Shown here piece after piece: positions 11,128-33,484 of a DNA stretch of 64,000 nucleotides; positions within the stretch are counted from its first letter, which is position 1; each line of letters begins with the position of its first letter. Source of the stretch: Scenedesmus sp. ARA3. Its lineage: Eukaryota; Chlorophyta; Chlorophyceae; Sphaeropleales; Scenedesmaceae. The stretch covers positions 150,418 to 214,417 of the forward strand of contig RWJK01001782.1 of NCBI GenBank assembly GCA_004335835.1, read 5' to 3'. Position numbers and translations under genes: made by a program. Under the pieces are notes generated by a model. That model saw nothing but the letters and a program-made list of their open reading frames with translations. It did not search any database and was not told the DNA's origin.

Positions 11128-12921
11128 CTAAATAGTCATGACAGTCCAATAAACAGAAACAAAGAGTGTCTCCCAGGCTGTCAGCTCTTTGAAGGCAATG
11201 ACCATTGCTACCAGCCAGGACAGCTGCTCCACAGCAGCTGCCAGCATGGAAGGGCCTGCCTTCCTGCAGCTCTCAAACATGAATGGCAGTCGGCCTGCCA
11301 CAAAGGCCAGCAGCACCGCAAAGATCCACACCCAAAAGGTGGCTGGGTGCTGCTGTAAGCGCCGGCGCATTCCATTGTTCAGTGCCACCAGGTGCCGCGC
11401 CAGCAGGGCTTTGCAGGCATACAGAGCTGCGAGCGCCTGCTCCGCTGCTGGCCGCATCATCTTCAGCCAGACCTTTGAGCTTCTCTTCCGCCTGCTCAGC
11501 TGCAGTACCAACGCTAAATAGCTCCTCGCGCACTGGGCGTGCATCTCTGGTATATTTGGCCAGGGACGCCTTCAAGCCTGCACATACAGAAGTGTACAGG
11601 AGGTTCTCTTGACACTAACATCTCAACGTTTGCATGTCTTCTGCAGAAGACTGTATGATGTAGCCAAGGGTCCAGACAGCCAGGATTAAGCATGCAGACA
11701 GAGAGCTACTGGCGATGCAAACTTGCTGCATGCAACAGCCACAGCAAGGCACAGTTACCAGTCCTGCTGCTGCTCCTGCTGTTGCTGCTCGTGCTGCAGC
11801 CAGCTGGACTGATAACAGCAGGATCAGCAGCAGGATTGGCATGCAACAGCCACATCAAGGCACTAGTAGTACTGCTGCTAGTCCTGCTGCCCAAAAATGC
11901 TTGCAAGCTTGCTAGCTGGCAGGGCCCTCACTTGGAAACAGCATCGGCCTTGGACCACCCTTATCCTTCCAGATCAGACAACGAGGTTGATGGCAAGGGC
12001 GTTCGCGTGCTGAAAGCTCTTCGACACGCACAAACACACCATCTGAACAGGCACAGCAGCTGACTGTTCCTCTGGGACACTGATCAAACACTACGAGGCT
12101 TTGATGGTCTTAACGCGGACAGCAAAGCGCACACACAGCCATACAGCTGGAACATTGCGGCACTGTGCGTCTCGTCGGTCCGTCATGCAGCCAGCCCGTC
12201 AGTCAGACGCTTCAGCCTCACCTTGGACCTGGCCGGTAAACCCCATGGGGTTTACCTTCTCCTGCAGGAGAAAGATCGCACCGCGGCACGACGTGATCAT
12301 GCTAATTTAAAGGAAGCAAATATGATATTCACAAAGCAACAGATGCAAGTAGCTGCATCCATCGTCCGCTTGGTGCGGCCGTTGCTGCAAGCGAAATTTG
12401 ACCGCTCAACTGAGCGTCCTGTTGCAAAGTTACAGCAGCAGGGCCGCTCTGTAGCGGAGCAGCAGCTGAGCATGTTATGCAATTCGCACGGTACATGTGG
12501 TGCGGGAAGCAATGCTGCTATGCTGCTGCAATTACATATGTGCTTGGTGGTAAACTTTACCAGGCTGAGCCTGGCCAGGCTCACCATGGTGTTGTAGATC
12601 ACATGACTTCAGCAAGCCTCAACCCACCTGCGGATGTTTTCTAGCTGCATATTGCGGTTCATACAGCAATAAACTCAGGAAAGGAAGTAACACTGATGCG
12701 CACAGGTCAGCTGCTGCATGCAGGCAGACAGACACGCACTAATTGCACGTCATGGACTAAGCCAAAGTACAGACATTGTTTGATGTTCAGACAAACAAAT
12801 CCTCAAGAAAACCTGCGCAGAAACCAATGCTCACCTCAATGCTCAACCTGGCAGCATCCCTGTTATCCAGGTCAAATTGTCTTGGCGTAATGAGATCCCT
12901 GACTGACACATTGGCAGGCAG
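11128..12921 (-). pseudogene. Unidentified minus-strand gene ending in membrane segments; apparent frameshift
   Basis: Three pieces look coding. First, 12835-12921 gives 29 codons (LPANVSVRDLITPRQFDLDN...) with a good acceptor and donor. Second, a possible 17-nt micro-exon sits at 12629-12645 (LENIR). Third, about 11440-11590 reads LKASLAKYTRDARPVREELF and then a charged helix. The third piece continues convincingly only after a frame change near 11455: LLARHLVALNNGMRRRLQQH, then hydrophobic WVWIFAVLLAFVAGRLPFMF and QLSWLVAMVIAF, ending at TAG 11128-11130. The product would be a protein with a coiled-coil-like middle and one or two C-terminal membrane helices. I do not recognise the family. 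The frame change makes it either a pseudogene or a consensus error. A further minus-strand stretch near 13210-13310 (GIAPFEGLLLRAEEVERAWH) might be an upstream exon. Confidence 0.35.
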
Positions 12922-13802
12922 CTGCAGCTGTGCCCATGAGTAAGGGCTGCATACTCATTATCGGAGGCACTGACAGTTTTGTACGATTGTGACAACATTC
13001 AAACAGGCTCTGTTACATGGACATCATGCGGCCACTGCTGCTCTTTTGTGGCAACTGCAGCACAAGCTACAAAGCAGCATTGTCACACGAAACACTGTGG
13101 CAGCAGCGTGCCTCATGCTGAGTCAGCCCACCGGCCTCGGGTGCTTGCACAACTGGCATGACAATGAAGCAAGCTTGCATGACAATGACAATGACGATAA
13201 CGCCTGTCTCTTATGAGCCAATGCACGTGCCATGCCCTCTCCACCTCCTCAGCACGCAACAGTAGTCCCTCAAACGGTGCAATGCCAAACGGCTCACACC
13301 AAGTGCACAGCACGCTTCAGCACCGCAAGCCATGGCAGTGCTTGAATGACAACCCTGGCCCCTGTTGAGCTCAGAGAGACCGGGCAATCACTGGGCAGCT
13401 GCAGTGCTTCGACATGTATGCACCTCGCCTCATATACTGACCTTCAATGCGTCTGCAGGCACACAACTACGACCTGCAGAGCAGGCAAGCCAACACTCGC
13501 ATATGCAGACGGCAGGCTGTGTACATCTTCAATGTGTACATCTTCAATGTGTGCAGCTGTGCCATTGTGTGCTGAAGATCACAGAGCTCTGGCCTGTGCC
13601 GGCAGCTCAGTCATGCCCCAGAAATGCATGGCACCACAATTCCATTTGGCAACAGCGTCATAGCATCTAGATCTGTCCAGCCACATGCTACCCAACAATG
13701 TTGCAGCCAACAGCCGGCACATCTGCGGGTTTGCGCACATTTGCGCAGCAGCACAATTGCACGTGCATATGATGCGGCACCCTGGGCGGCTGTGTTAGCT
13801 GC

Positions 13803-21691
<7,889 letters not shown>

Positions 21692-23199
21692 TTTGTTCTG
21701 CTTACAATAAACCTTCTATAAGGTAGATTGCCAAGCTCTGAACAAAGGAAGCTGCAGCGGGAGGACACAAACGCGGGACACGTTCAGTTTAGCGCAGGAC
21801 AGCCAACGATCTGGAATCCACGCTTTCAAGTAAGGTGTCGACGCTGAAATAACGGTGCACTTTGCCAACAAGCGCGCTTTCTTCGCTTGGTTGCGAGTGG
21901 TTGCTGCTCATACTTCCCAGCCCTCGCGCTGTGATAAAGACAATGTAAGTTGCCCCAAACGTTACTCACTAGCACGTGAACAGCACGCCCTGTGCTTGAA
22001 CCGCTGCAAGAACATGACATGAACATGCGGGCGACCTGACAAGCCAACGCACCGCTGAGCAGTGTTCATGCACGATTCCCTTGCTACAAACTAACCACTT
22101 GGTACGACGAATATTGCGGGGCTTTTCCGTCAACATCACTAGACGTGCACACATGTACAGCTGCTACACTTGTACAGCTTCTGGCTGCTGCACACTACGA
22201 CGGAGGGAAAGTCCTTGCTGTGCCTGCATCTCGGTGGCAGAGACTGAACTGTTTGAACTTTAACAAAAGTATCATCCGTCAAATGCATCAGTGCATCTGC
22301 TGTGACTAGCACACCACCTGTGCCTTGCTTTTGCACACATTGCTTGTGCGTAAACCCGCTTGGCGCGTTGCCATACAGGCCCACCATTGCAAAATCTGAG
22401 CCGTCAGTACAAGTCAAAAACATGTATATAGAATTATAACACATGAAAGGACCCCGTCCACCAGCATCCTATAGTACAAAAGAGCAAACAGCAGGCTGCT
22501 GACATCCTGGCTGACATGCTGCCTTGCCGGCAAGCTGCTACACGCCTACAACACCTAGCATCCTGACGGCGCTGTGCACCACTGCGCATCAACCAACCTG
22601 ATATGCTGCATATGCTGCACATGTCAATCAGTTGCTCACATAGCTGCAACCACAGCTGCAGCATGACAACACCGCACATGCTGGCAGTGCAATACCACGC
22701 GCAGCAAACACGCCAGCAATGCATGCACGCAGCACAAACTGGCTTCGATCAGCCGCTGTGCTCAGCCCCACAATCAACCTTACCTTACACCCGAAAGATG
22801 ACAGTCTGATACCATGTACACGATTCATACGAATCACCATTGCACAAAAGCTCCAGACAATTGCATGTGGTGCTTCCTGCTACGACGCAGCGGCCAAGAC
22901 GCAGCTGTCGCTGCTATATGTATCTTGTGCAGGCCAGCACAGCTGGTGCCTTGTCATGACACCAGCAGCAGCCTCTCAAGTAACGGCTGACCACCTCAAC
23001 TAGGCATCCAACTGCTGCAGCACCCCGTGCTTGCCACTGCTGCTTCCGCAAGCTGCTGAAAGGCACGTGCTGCTGCTGGGCTGCCTGTTCCCTGCTCAGG
23101 CAGCAAGCTGCAGCTGCCCAGCCACCGCAGCTGCTTGCTGCTGCCCTGCTCAGCGCCGCTGCACACCACGGCGCAGCCGTCAGCGCCTCAGCCAGCTGC
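21692..23199. other. Spacer between GFAT start and histone H3 stop
   Basis: It should contain the GFAT promoter and the H3 3' UTR. I see no further gene. A TTACA (TGTAA on the minus strand) near 22788 is a candidate H3 poly-A signal, about 410 nt past the stop. Confidence 0.4.
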
Positions 23200-26990
<3,791 letters not shown>

Positions 26991-28478
26991 CTTCTGGCAG
27001 TTTCAACAGTGGCAAGACAACCTTTTCTTCACAGGAAAGCGTGCTGCGCACTATTGTCGGTGCTGACACCTGCCAGGCAACTGCCAAAGCGGTGATGCCT
27101 GCGCCAGCCACGTGGCCAGTGCACTGGCCGGCCGGCCAGCAGGAAAAGCACCTTGGCGCGTTTTCACCGCAGTGGACTCGGAGGTTGCAACTGCACTGAG
27201 GTATTCTTTGTTACCAGGGAGGACGGAATCCTACTGCACTGAGGTAGAGATGGGTGCTGTGATTGTTTCAAGGGATGTAAGAATTAAAAGAGGCACGGCC
27301 CTTTGTCATGGCAGCAGGGCCGGCTCCAGCCATACGGCATGAACCCGACTCCTGTATAGGGCGTTGTGGCGTGTTCTGCTGGTGAGGCACTGCCTCCCGC
27401 TCCCGGCAATTGGATTCGCTCAATTGTGCTGTGTGTGGCGAGCCAGTAGGATTCCGCCCCCCCTGGCAACCAAAAAAAAACCGACTTGGCGGGTTACGCA
27501 GGCAACACACGCATGTGTTTCAGCCGAAACTCACGATCGAAGCATTGAGATCTTGCATTAATCAACACAGATGTTGACCTAGCCTGCATCCCTTGTGGCT
27601 GTTGAACCATGGCAGCTGAGATAAGCAATGACAGCGTCCAGAAACTGCACACCACGCTCGCTGCAACCTGCTCAAGGCGCGGGACAAAGCAGCCTGCATC
27701 TGAGATTGCCCCAGCTGGACAACACCAGCGTGCGCAAGCCAAGCCTCACAAGCTTGATTGAAACATTTTGTCATTGGCGCAGCACAAAACAACACATTTC
27801 TTAGACACCGTACAGCGCAGCGTGTTGGCATGCATGGATCCATATGACATTATGGGGCAAGGCACCATCACTCTGCATTAGTGCCACCAGAAAACATGAC
27901 AAAGTGGTATGACAGGGTGAGATTATGTGTAACAAGCCCTCTCTGGCTTCGCATACATACCCTCCAGCAAGATGATGTCAGCATCACTTTGCCTACCAGG
28001 CCAACACCGCGGCATGCTCTTCGACGCCCACTTCGTTCAACTACTTCCACCTGCTTCACATGCTAAAAAACTCTGAAAACTCCATGTAAACACCGCGGCA
28101 TGAGGCTGCTTGCTAATCAAGCAGCTGCCCGGCAGCGCAAGGTCTACTGCCAGCCGCTGGCCGTGGTGTGATAACCGCAGCAGCAATTCGCTGGTGCAGC
28201 AACCCACACAACCACCCGAGAAGCCCACCCATCCCGCTTTTCGTACGGTGCCATCTGCGCTATTGTTCCCCACTGTAGAACAACCACCCACACCCAGCCT
28301 GCAGATCAACACATCCATCGCACACTCTCACGGCCGCTGTGGCAGCTGAAGCTAGCGCTTCTACTTGTTGGACTCCAGGAGCTGCATCTTCTCTGCCTGC
28401 ACTTTCCACCCACCACTTTCCGCACACACACACCAAAAGAGCAAGCTTCCACAGCAACTGAAGAAATTGGAGCCAGTG

Positions 28479-31400
28479 CTACTGCTTGTTGGCCTCTAGG
28501 AACTGCATCTTCTCTGCCTTGGGCGGCGGCACGGGCACCTCCACAGTCTCCACCACCTCCCGCATGGAGGCCACCTTGTAGACAGCGCCAAACAGCTGGC
28601 CCCGCGAGTTGATGCGCGGGATGGCCTGCAGCACATGTCAGCACAGGTCAGCAGCAGTTGGTACAGGTCGGCACAGGTCAGCAATGTTCCCGCAGCTGGC
28701 CCCTGGAGTTGATGCGCAGCACAGCTTGCAGCAGCAGCAGCAGCAGCACAGGTCAGCAGTGTTCAATAGCTGGCCCCACGAGTTGATGCGCGAAAAAGCC
28801 TGCAGCACAGCGCAGCACAGGTTAGCAGCAGTTGTATAGGTCAGCATAGGTGAGCGGATGTCAACAGAGTTCAGCAGCAACACAGTTGCTGATGTGCGGG
28901 AGTGGCCTGCAGCACGCCCGAATAACAGCAGCGCACGCGGCCCATGTTGCGGTAATTGCAGTGGCACACGTAGGGCATGCTAACAAGCTCACATAGTTCA
29001 ATTGTCTGCGCAACCATCTTGCCGGCCTTTCAAGTGTCTATCAGAAACCACTCGCACACAGCTGCAGCTCACACACATGGGACCATCACACGGTGCTCAC
29101 CAAGGCTGCTGACACTGCCACAAACACTTGATACCGTATTGCTCCTAATTATCACCGGAAAAGAAAACTATTCTGGCCTTTCCGGTGATTGACCTAAAAA
29201 ACCAAATAATACGTCTGCGGCTTCCGGTGATATTTAAATTTAACCTCGGAAAATGTTTCTTGGCCTTATTTTCCGCCCAAATCGCCTTCACTAACGCTGT
29301 ATACGCTTAGATTTGAATCGTAAAGCATATAAGCGCAACTAGAAGCGGCAGTCGCCGGTTTGATTGCCGTGCGTGAAGCCGAGCATCGACAGAAGACTCC
29401 GAAAGGCTAGCTGCAGATCGAGAGCTCTCGAGGCTGGAGCTAGCGGGGCTCTTACAGATAAGATTAGGCAGGCACCCTAGCAGTGGGAAGTGTCAGAAAG
29501 CAGCAGCAGCTGCAGCACCAGCTGTCCCTGCTGCAGCAGCAGAGGCAGCGCACAGCAGGAGCAGCAGGCACACAACAAAAGGCATGGTCCTCGGACCAGG
29601 ATGATGCTAAGCAGGATGATGCTAAGCATGCACTGCATGTTGCACTGCCTGTGTTGTACTGATGCATCCTGCAGTTGAGCCCCTCGGCAACATTATTTTC
29701 AACACATATGCCAGTGCCGGTGATATTTAAGAAAAGCCCCAAAAAAGCCACGCGGGCTTCCGGTGATGTTTAAATATTCAAAAATATCCCTGCCGGCTTC
29801 CGGTGATATTTAATAGAGGTGAACATTTGGAGCATTACGGTAACAAAGTCAGCACAAAATCAGCACACAAGTTTCATTTGCTTCGTACTTCCCACAAAGC
29901 CCCACCTTGATGCCGCGCCAGTGCGTGCCGTCGCTGTCCACCAGGAAGCTCAGCAGCTGGCCACACCAAAACTTCGAACGATGTTACAAACCTTCAAACT
30001 CTTACAAGTTGCCAAATAGACTCAAGCGCTGCCCCACCTTGATGCCGCGCCAATGCGTGCCGTCGCTGTCCACCAGGAAGCTGAGCAGCTGGCCGGGCCA
30101 GTCTCCCTCGTTGATGACCCAGCCCTGGTTGCCGGGGCTGAACGCGATGGTGTGCCGCGTGCTGGCAAACAGCGTGCCTGCAGCAGAAGAGCACATGCGC
30201 GAGCAGAGGTTGTTATGCACAGCTGTGAGCTATGCCCATGCCGCCTGTTGCCAAGGCTGAAGGTGGTATCGTGCCGGGTGCTGGCAAACAGCATGCCTGC
30301 ATGTACCAGGGCAGACTAGAGTTGTCATGCAGCGCGTCATTCACGGCTGTGTGCAGCGCTCAAGTGACTGCAAGAACACCTGCACTAGTTAGAACTGCCC
30401 CTTTTGCTGCCCGTGATTGCTGGCCTGCATCATGTCCCTGCGCACGCTCACTGGTGCTGCTGCTGCTGCTGCTGTTGCTGCTGTTGCGCGCACCTGGCGG
30501 GAACATGGTTGCTGTGGGTTCGCAGCCGTCCAGGTCGTTGCAGTGGCTGCCCAGCAGCAGCTGGCCCTCGTCAGTGGCACCCCAGTACAGCGGCTGGCCG
30601 CCCTCCGCATCCCTGCAGGCAGACATTTTGTGTTGCTCAGATTGACCAATGCAAGGCAGCATACAAGAAGCTGCTTCAGTACAGCGGCTGCCCGCCCTCC
30701 GCATCCCTGCAGCAGCAGCAGTAGCAGCAGCAGCAGTACAACATGCAGGTTTTGGCAGCGGCGCAGCATGCTGGACTGCACCAGGCACTGCTGCTCGTGC
30801 TGCCTTTGCTGCTACCCCGTCCTGCGACACCAAGAAAGACACCACCCGTTGCATCCACACGCGCACGCACCTGGCCTCTCCTGCTGCTGCTTGCTGCTAA
30901 CCTGCCCTGCGACATCCACAACACCCTTGTCATCCACACACGCGCGCACCTGGCCGCAAACACACGCTTCTGGATCTCGTCGTAGATCACAAACGCAAAG
31001 TTGCCCTGCACCTTGGCCAGGCACTCCAGCGCTTTGCCCGTGGTGTCATCTGCGCTGCTGCTGCTCATGAAGCTGGTGTAGAAGTCCAGCAGCCAGTGCG
31101 CATCGTTCTGCTCTGGAGGATCCTCGTTGCGCACAAACGCTGCAGTTCATAAAGCAACAGCAGGCAGGGAAGGCAGCATCATGTGAGTTTGCATGAAGCT
31201 GGTGTAGAAGTCCAGCAGCCAGTGCGCGTCATTCTGCTCTGGGGGATCCTCGTTGCGCACTAATGCTGCACAGGCATATACACGGCAGGCATGCAGCGTA
31301 GCAGTTTCAGGTGGTGGTTCAAACATGGCTGCTGTACGACAACAGGACGCATGCAGTATGCAGCAGGTGGTACAGCATGTGCGGAGTACAACGCGCTGAT

Positions 31401-33035
31401 CATAACCGAAGAGCAACGTCAGCGTGCAAGCAAGACCCCTGCAGGGCCTAACGTGCATCTGCAGCTGCGCACAACCAGCTCACTGCTACTGATGCAACAA
31501 GGAGCAGCTGATGCTGCGTTGACGCTGCTGCAGCCACGCACCGTCATGTGCTGCTGCCACTGCGCTGATGCCTGGCCAGTCGGAGACCTCTCCTGCTAGC
31601 ACCACGTGCACGCCCTCGCGGTTTGCGTAGCTGCAGTAGGGCGAGGCCTCAAAGGAGAAGCCATTGCCGTGGCCCAGCACAGCCATCTTGCGCGCCTCTG
31701 GCTTGCTGTGCTCGTATGCAACACTCAGCTTGGCCTTGCACAGCTCCTGCAAGCACGATTCGTGAAAGGCAGGACAAAAGCCAAGCATCGCATGCAGTGG
31801 TCAGGCGACGGCTTGCTGTGCTTGTATGCAACACTCAGCTTGGCCTTGCACAGCTCCTGCAAGCAGCAATGAGGCCATTTGAACAGTGTTACGTGCAGCG
31901 AGCAGGCGGTGCATCTTGCGCGCCTCTGGCTTGCTGTGCTCGTATGCAACACTCAGCTTGGCCTTGCAGAGCTCCTGCAAGCACGAATCGTGAAAAGCAG
32001 GACGCAGCGAAGCATCGCATCAAGTGGTCAGCTGGCGGCTTGCTGTGCTCGGCAGCCACACTCAGCTTGGCCTTGCAGCGTTCCCGCAAGCAGCAATGAG
32101 CCCATTTGAACCATGTTACATGCAGTGAGCAAGTCGTGGGTCTTGCGCGCCTCCGGCTGGCTGCGCTTATATGCAACACTCAGCTTGGCCTTGCAAAGCT
32201 CCTGCAAGCAGGCAGTAGGCAGGGTGGTGCCACGGCAGGCAAGTGAAAGTTTGAGCAATGCCATGAGCAATCATGCATGGGACTTGCAGAGCTCCTGCAA
32301 GCAAAGAGCAGGCAGAGGCGCAGCCTTGCAGGTCCAGTACTGCCACAGACGGTGAGTAGGTGCTGCAAAACATAGGCAGAGCTCAGCTTAGCCATGAAGA
32401 GCTCCTGCATGCAATAGGATTTCGCCACAGCAGGCCGGCGGAGGTTGAGCGATGCAGAGAGCAGGGGGTGCAAGGAAAGTCTGGAGTTGCAGCGAAAGCA
32501 GCATCTTGATGTTTGTCCGACACTGCAACAGTGTGTAAGGGATTGCAGATCGCAATTATGAATGTGTGTTGGCCAAGACGTGGTGAGCACAGAAACATGT
32601 GCTGACCTGCAGCATGTGCATGGACATGTGTGCAGCGCCAGCAGCGCTGAGGTGGCACACAGTTGAGCAGTTCTCGTGCACCAAGTGCCGTTTCGTCAAA
32701 GACAGCAGCTCCGCTGCGCATTATCAATGCTGATTTACACTTTCACCGGCAAATATCGGTGTCGGAGGTGCATATGAATCTAGAACAGTCGCGTGCTGCT
32801 GTGCTGCACACGCACAGCGAGTTCAATGATCCACATACGACGCCCCAAGATGCTTTGAGGCTTCAAATTAACAGATACGCTGTGAATGAATGCCAGATCA
32901 GGTGTGATAACGCACCTCTGCCTTGCTCTCGTCCTCTCCTGGGAACGCATGAGGCTTCTCTGCCACCTTGAAGCTTTCCAGCCCCTCAGGCGGACGTGCC
33001 GTCTCCCTATCAAACACAGCAAGCCAGTGATGCAT
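28479..33035 (-). CDS. DUF3700 / stem-specific TSJT1-like protein (class II amidotransferase fold)
   Basis: Exons in gene order: 32916-33035, 32607-32708, 31542-31746, 30950-31139, 30494-30612, 30038-30177, 28479-28625. They sum to 341 codons (340 aa) in perfect phase. Family hallmarks are the N-terminal LAVFDRET, ANREGVHVVLAGEVSDWPG (about 115-133), KVQGNFAFVIYDE, FAARDAEGGQPLYWG (about 203-217) and AIPRINSRGQLFGAV near the C-terminus. These match the plant aluminium-induced/wali7/TSJT1 group, which has an Ntn-hydrolase-like glutamine amidotransferase fold but no known reaction. The protein begins MHHWLAVF, without the catalytic Cys2 of true class II amidotransferases, so I infer it is not a glutaminase. 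Exon 2 (34 codons) is the least certain. Introns 2, 3, 5 and 6 carry echoes. Transcription probably starts in the promoter shared with UFL1. Confidence 0.9.
28680..28920 (-). repeat. Echoes of the DUF3700 exon 7 start
   Basis: Three degenerate copies of AIPRINSRGQLF (near 28684-28730, 28765-28800 and 28868-28910) behind AG sites in intron 6. Confidence 0.75.
29151..29189. repeat. Perfect 11-bp hairpin (ATCACCGGAAA / TTTCCGGTGAT)
   Basis: The arms at 29151-29161 and 29179-29189 are exact reverse complements with a 17-nt loop. The right arm shares its core with the CCGGTGAT repeats further into the same intron. Confidence 0.85.
29179..29817. repeat. Dispersed CCGGTGATATTTAA-type repeats in an AT-rich intron patch
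   Basis: CTTCCGGTGATATTTAA or close variants recur near 29221, 29717, 29757 and 29796, in unusually AT-rich surroundings within DUF3700 intron 6. This composition contrasts sharply with the GC-rich neighbourhood and suggests an inserted element. Confidence 0.7.
29908..30300 (-). repeat. Echoes of both ends of DUF3700 exon 6
   Basis: The segment at about 29908-29957 repeats SFLVDSDGTHWRGIK with its donor. The segment at about 30245-30298 repeats the start (MLFASTRHDTTFSLGN). They flank the real exon at 30038-30177. Confidence 0.85.
31184..32408 (-). repeat. Echoes of DUF3700 exons 4 and 3
   Basis: 31184-31267 copies the exon 4 start (VRNEDPPEQNDAHWLLDFY). Six copies of the exon 3 start (ELCKAKLSVAYEHSKP) follow at about 31802-31860, 31912-31979, 32030-32092, 32143-32205, 32281-32302 and 32385-32408. 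They become shorter and more diverged away from the true exon. Confidence 0.9.
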
Positions 33036-33484
33036 TGCGAGCGCTTGCAAAGACCAGCGGAAGAGATGCTGTCGTGCTGCTGAACTGAAGCTTTCGTAAA
33101 CGGTAAAGGTAGGTTGTGATGAATGCTTTATAACGTTGTATACATGTCAGTGCTGTCACCAGACCTGCCTGCGCCTTTAAACAGCGCTGCACACGTCTAA
33201 TCGCAGCGTTCCTGGATGACATGGCAGAAGACAAACCCAAGCCACACACAATCGCATCACTTGAAGTGGCAATCACGTGAAAGTTGAAGATCCTAAAACG
33301 TTGAGTGGTTTCGCAGTTCACTTCAGCTTCAGCTGCTGCCCAACCGACTCTGGAGTCAGTTGCTGCTGTAGTGCACGGGGCAGCAGCAGCCTTGTTGATG
33401 CCGTAAAGGTTCTTGAACCATCTTTCGTGCGTATTGAAACGTTTGGGACATTGTAGCACGGCCAAACGAGGCATTTACGCCATC
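33036..33484. promoter_or_regulatory. 449-bp divergent promoter between DUF3700 and UFL1
   Basis: The two start codons face away from each other (33035 minus, 33485 plus) with 449 bp between them. It must hold both 5' UTRs and promoters. I see no clear TATA box. Confidence 0.7.

Noticed and set aside
29320..29460. Possible tRNA or SINE with a GGTTTGATTGCC box
   Set aside because: No A box or cloverleaf could be formed; the B-box match is poor.
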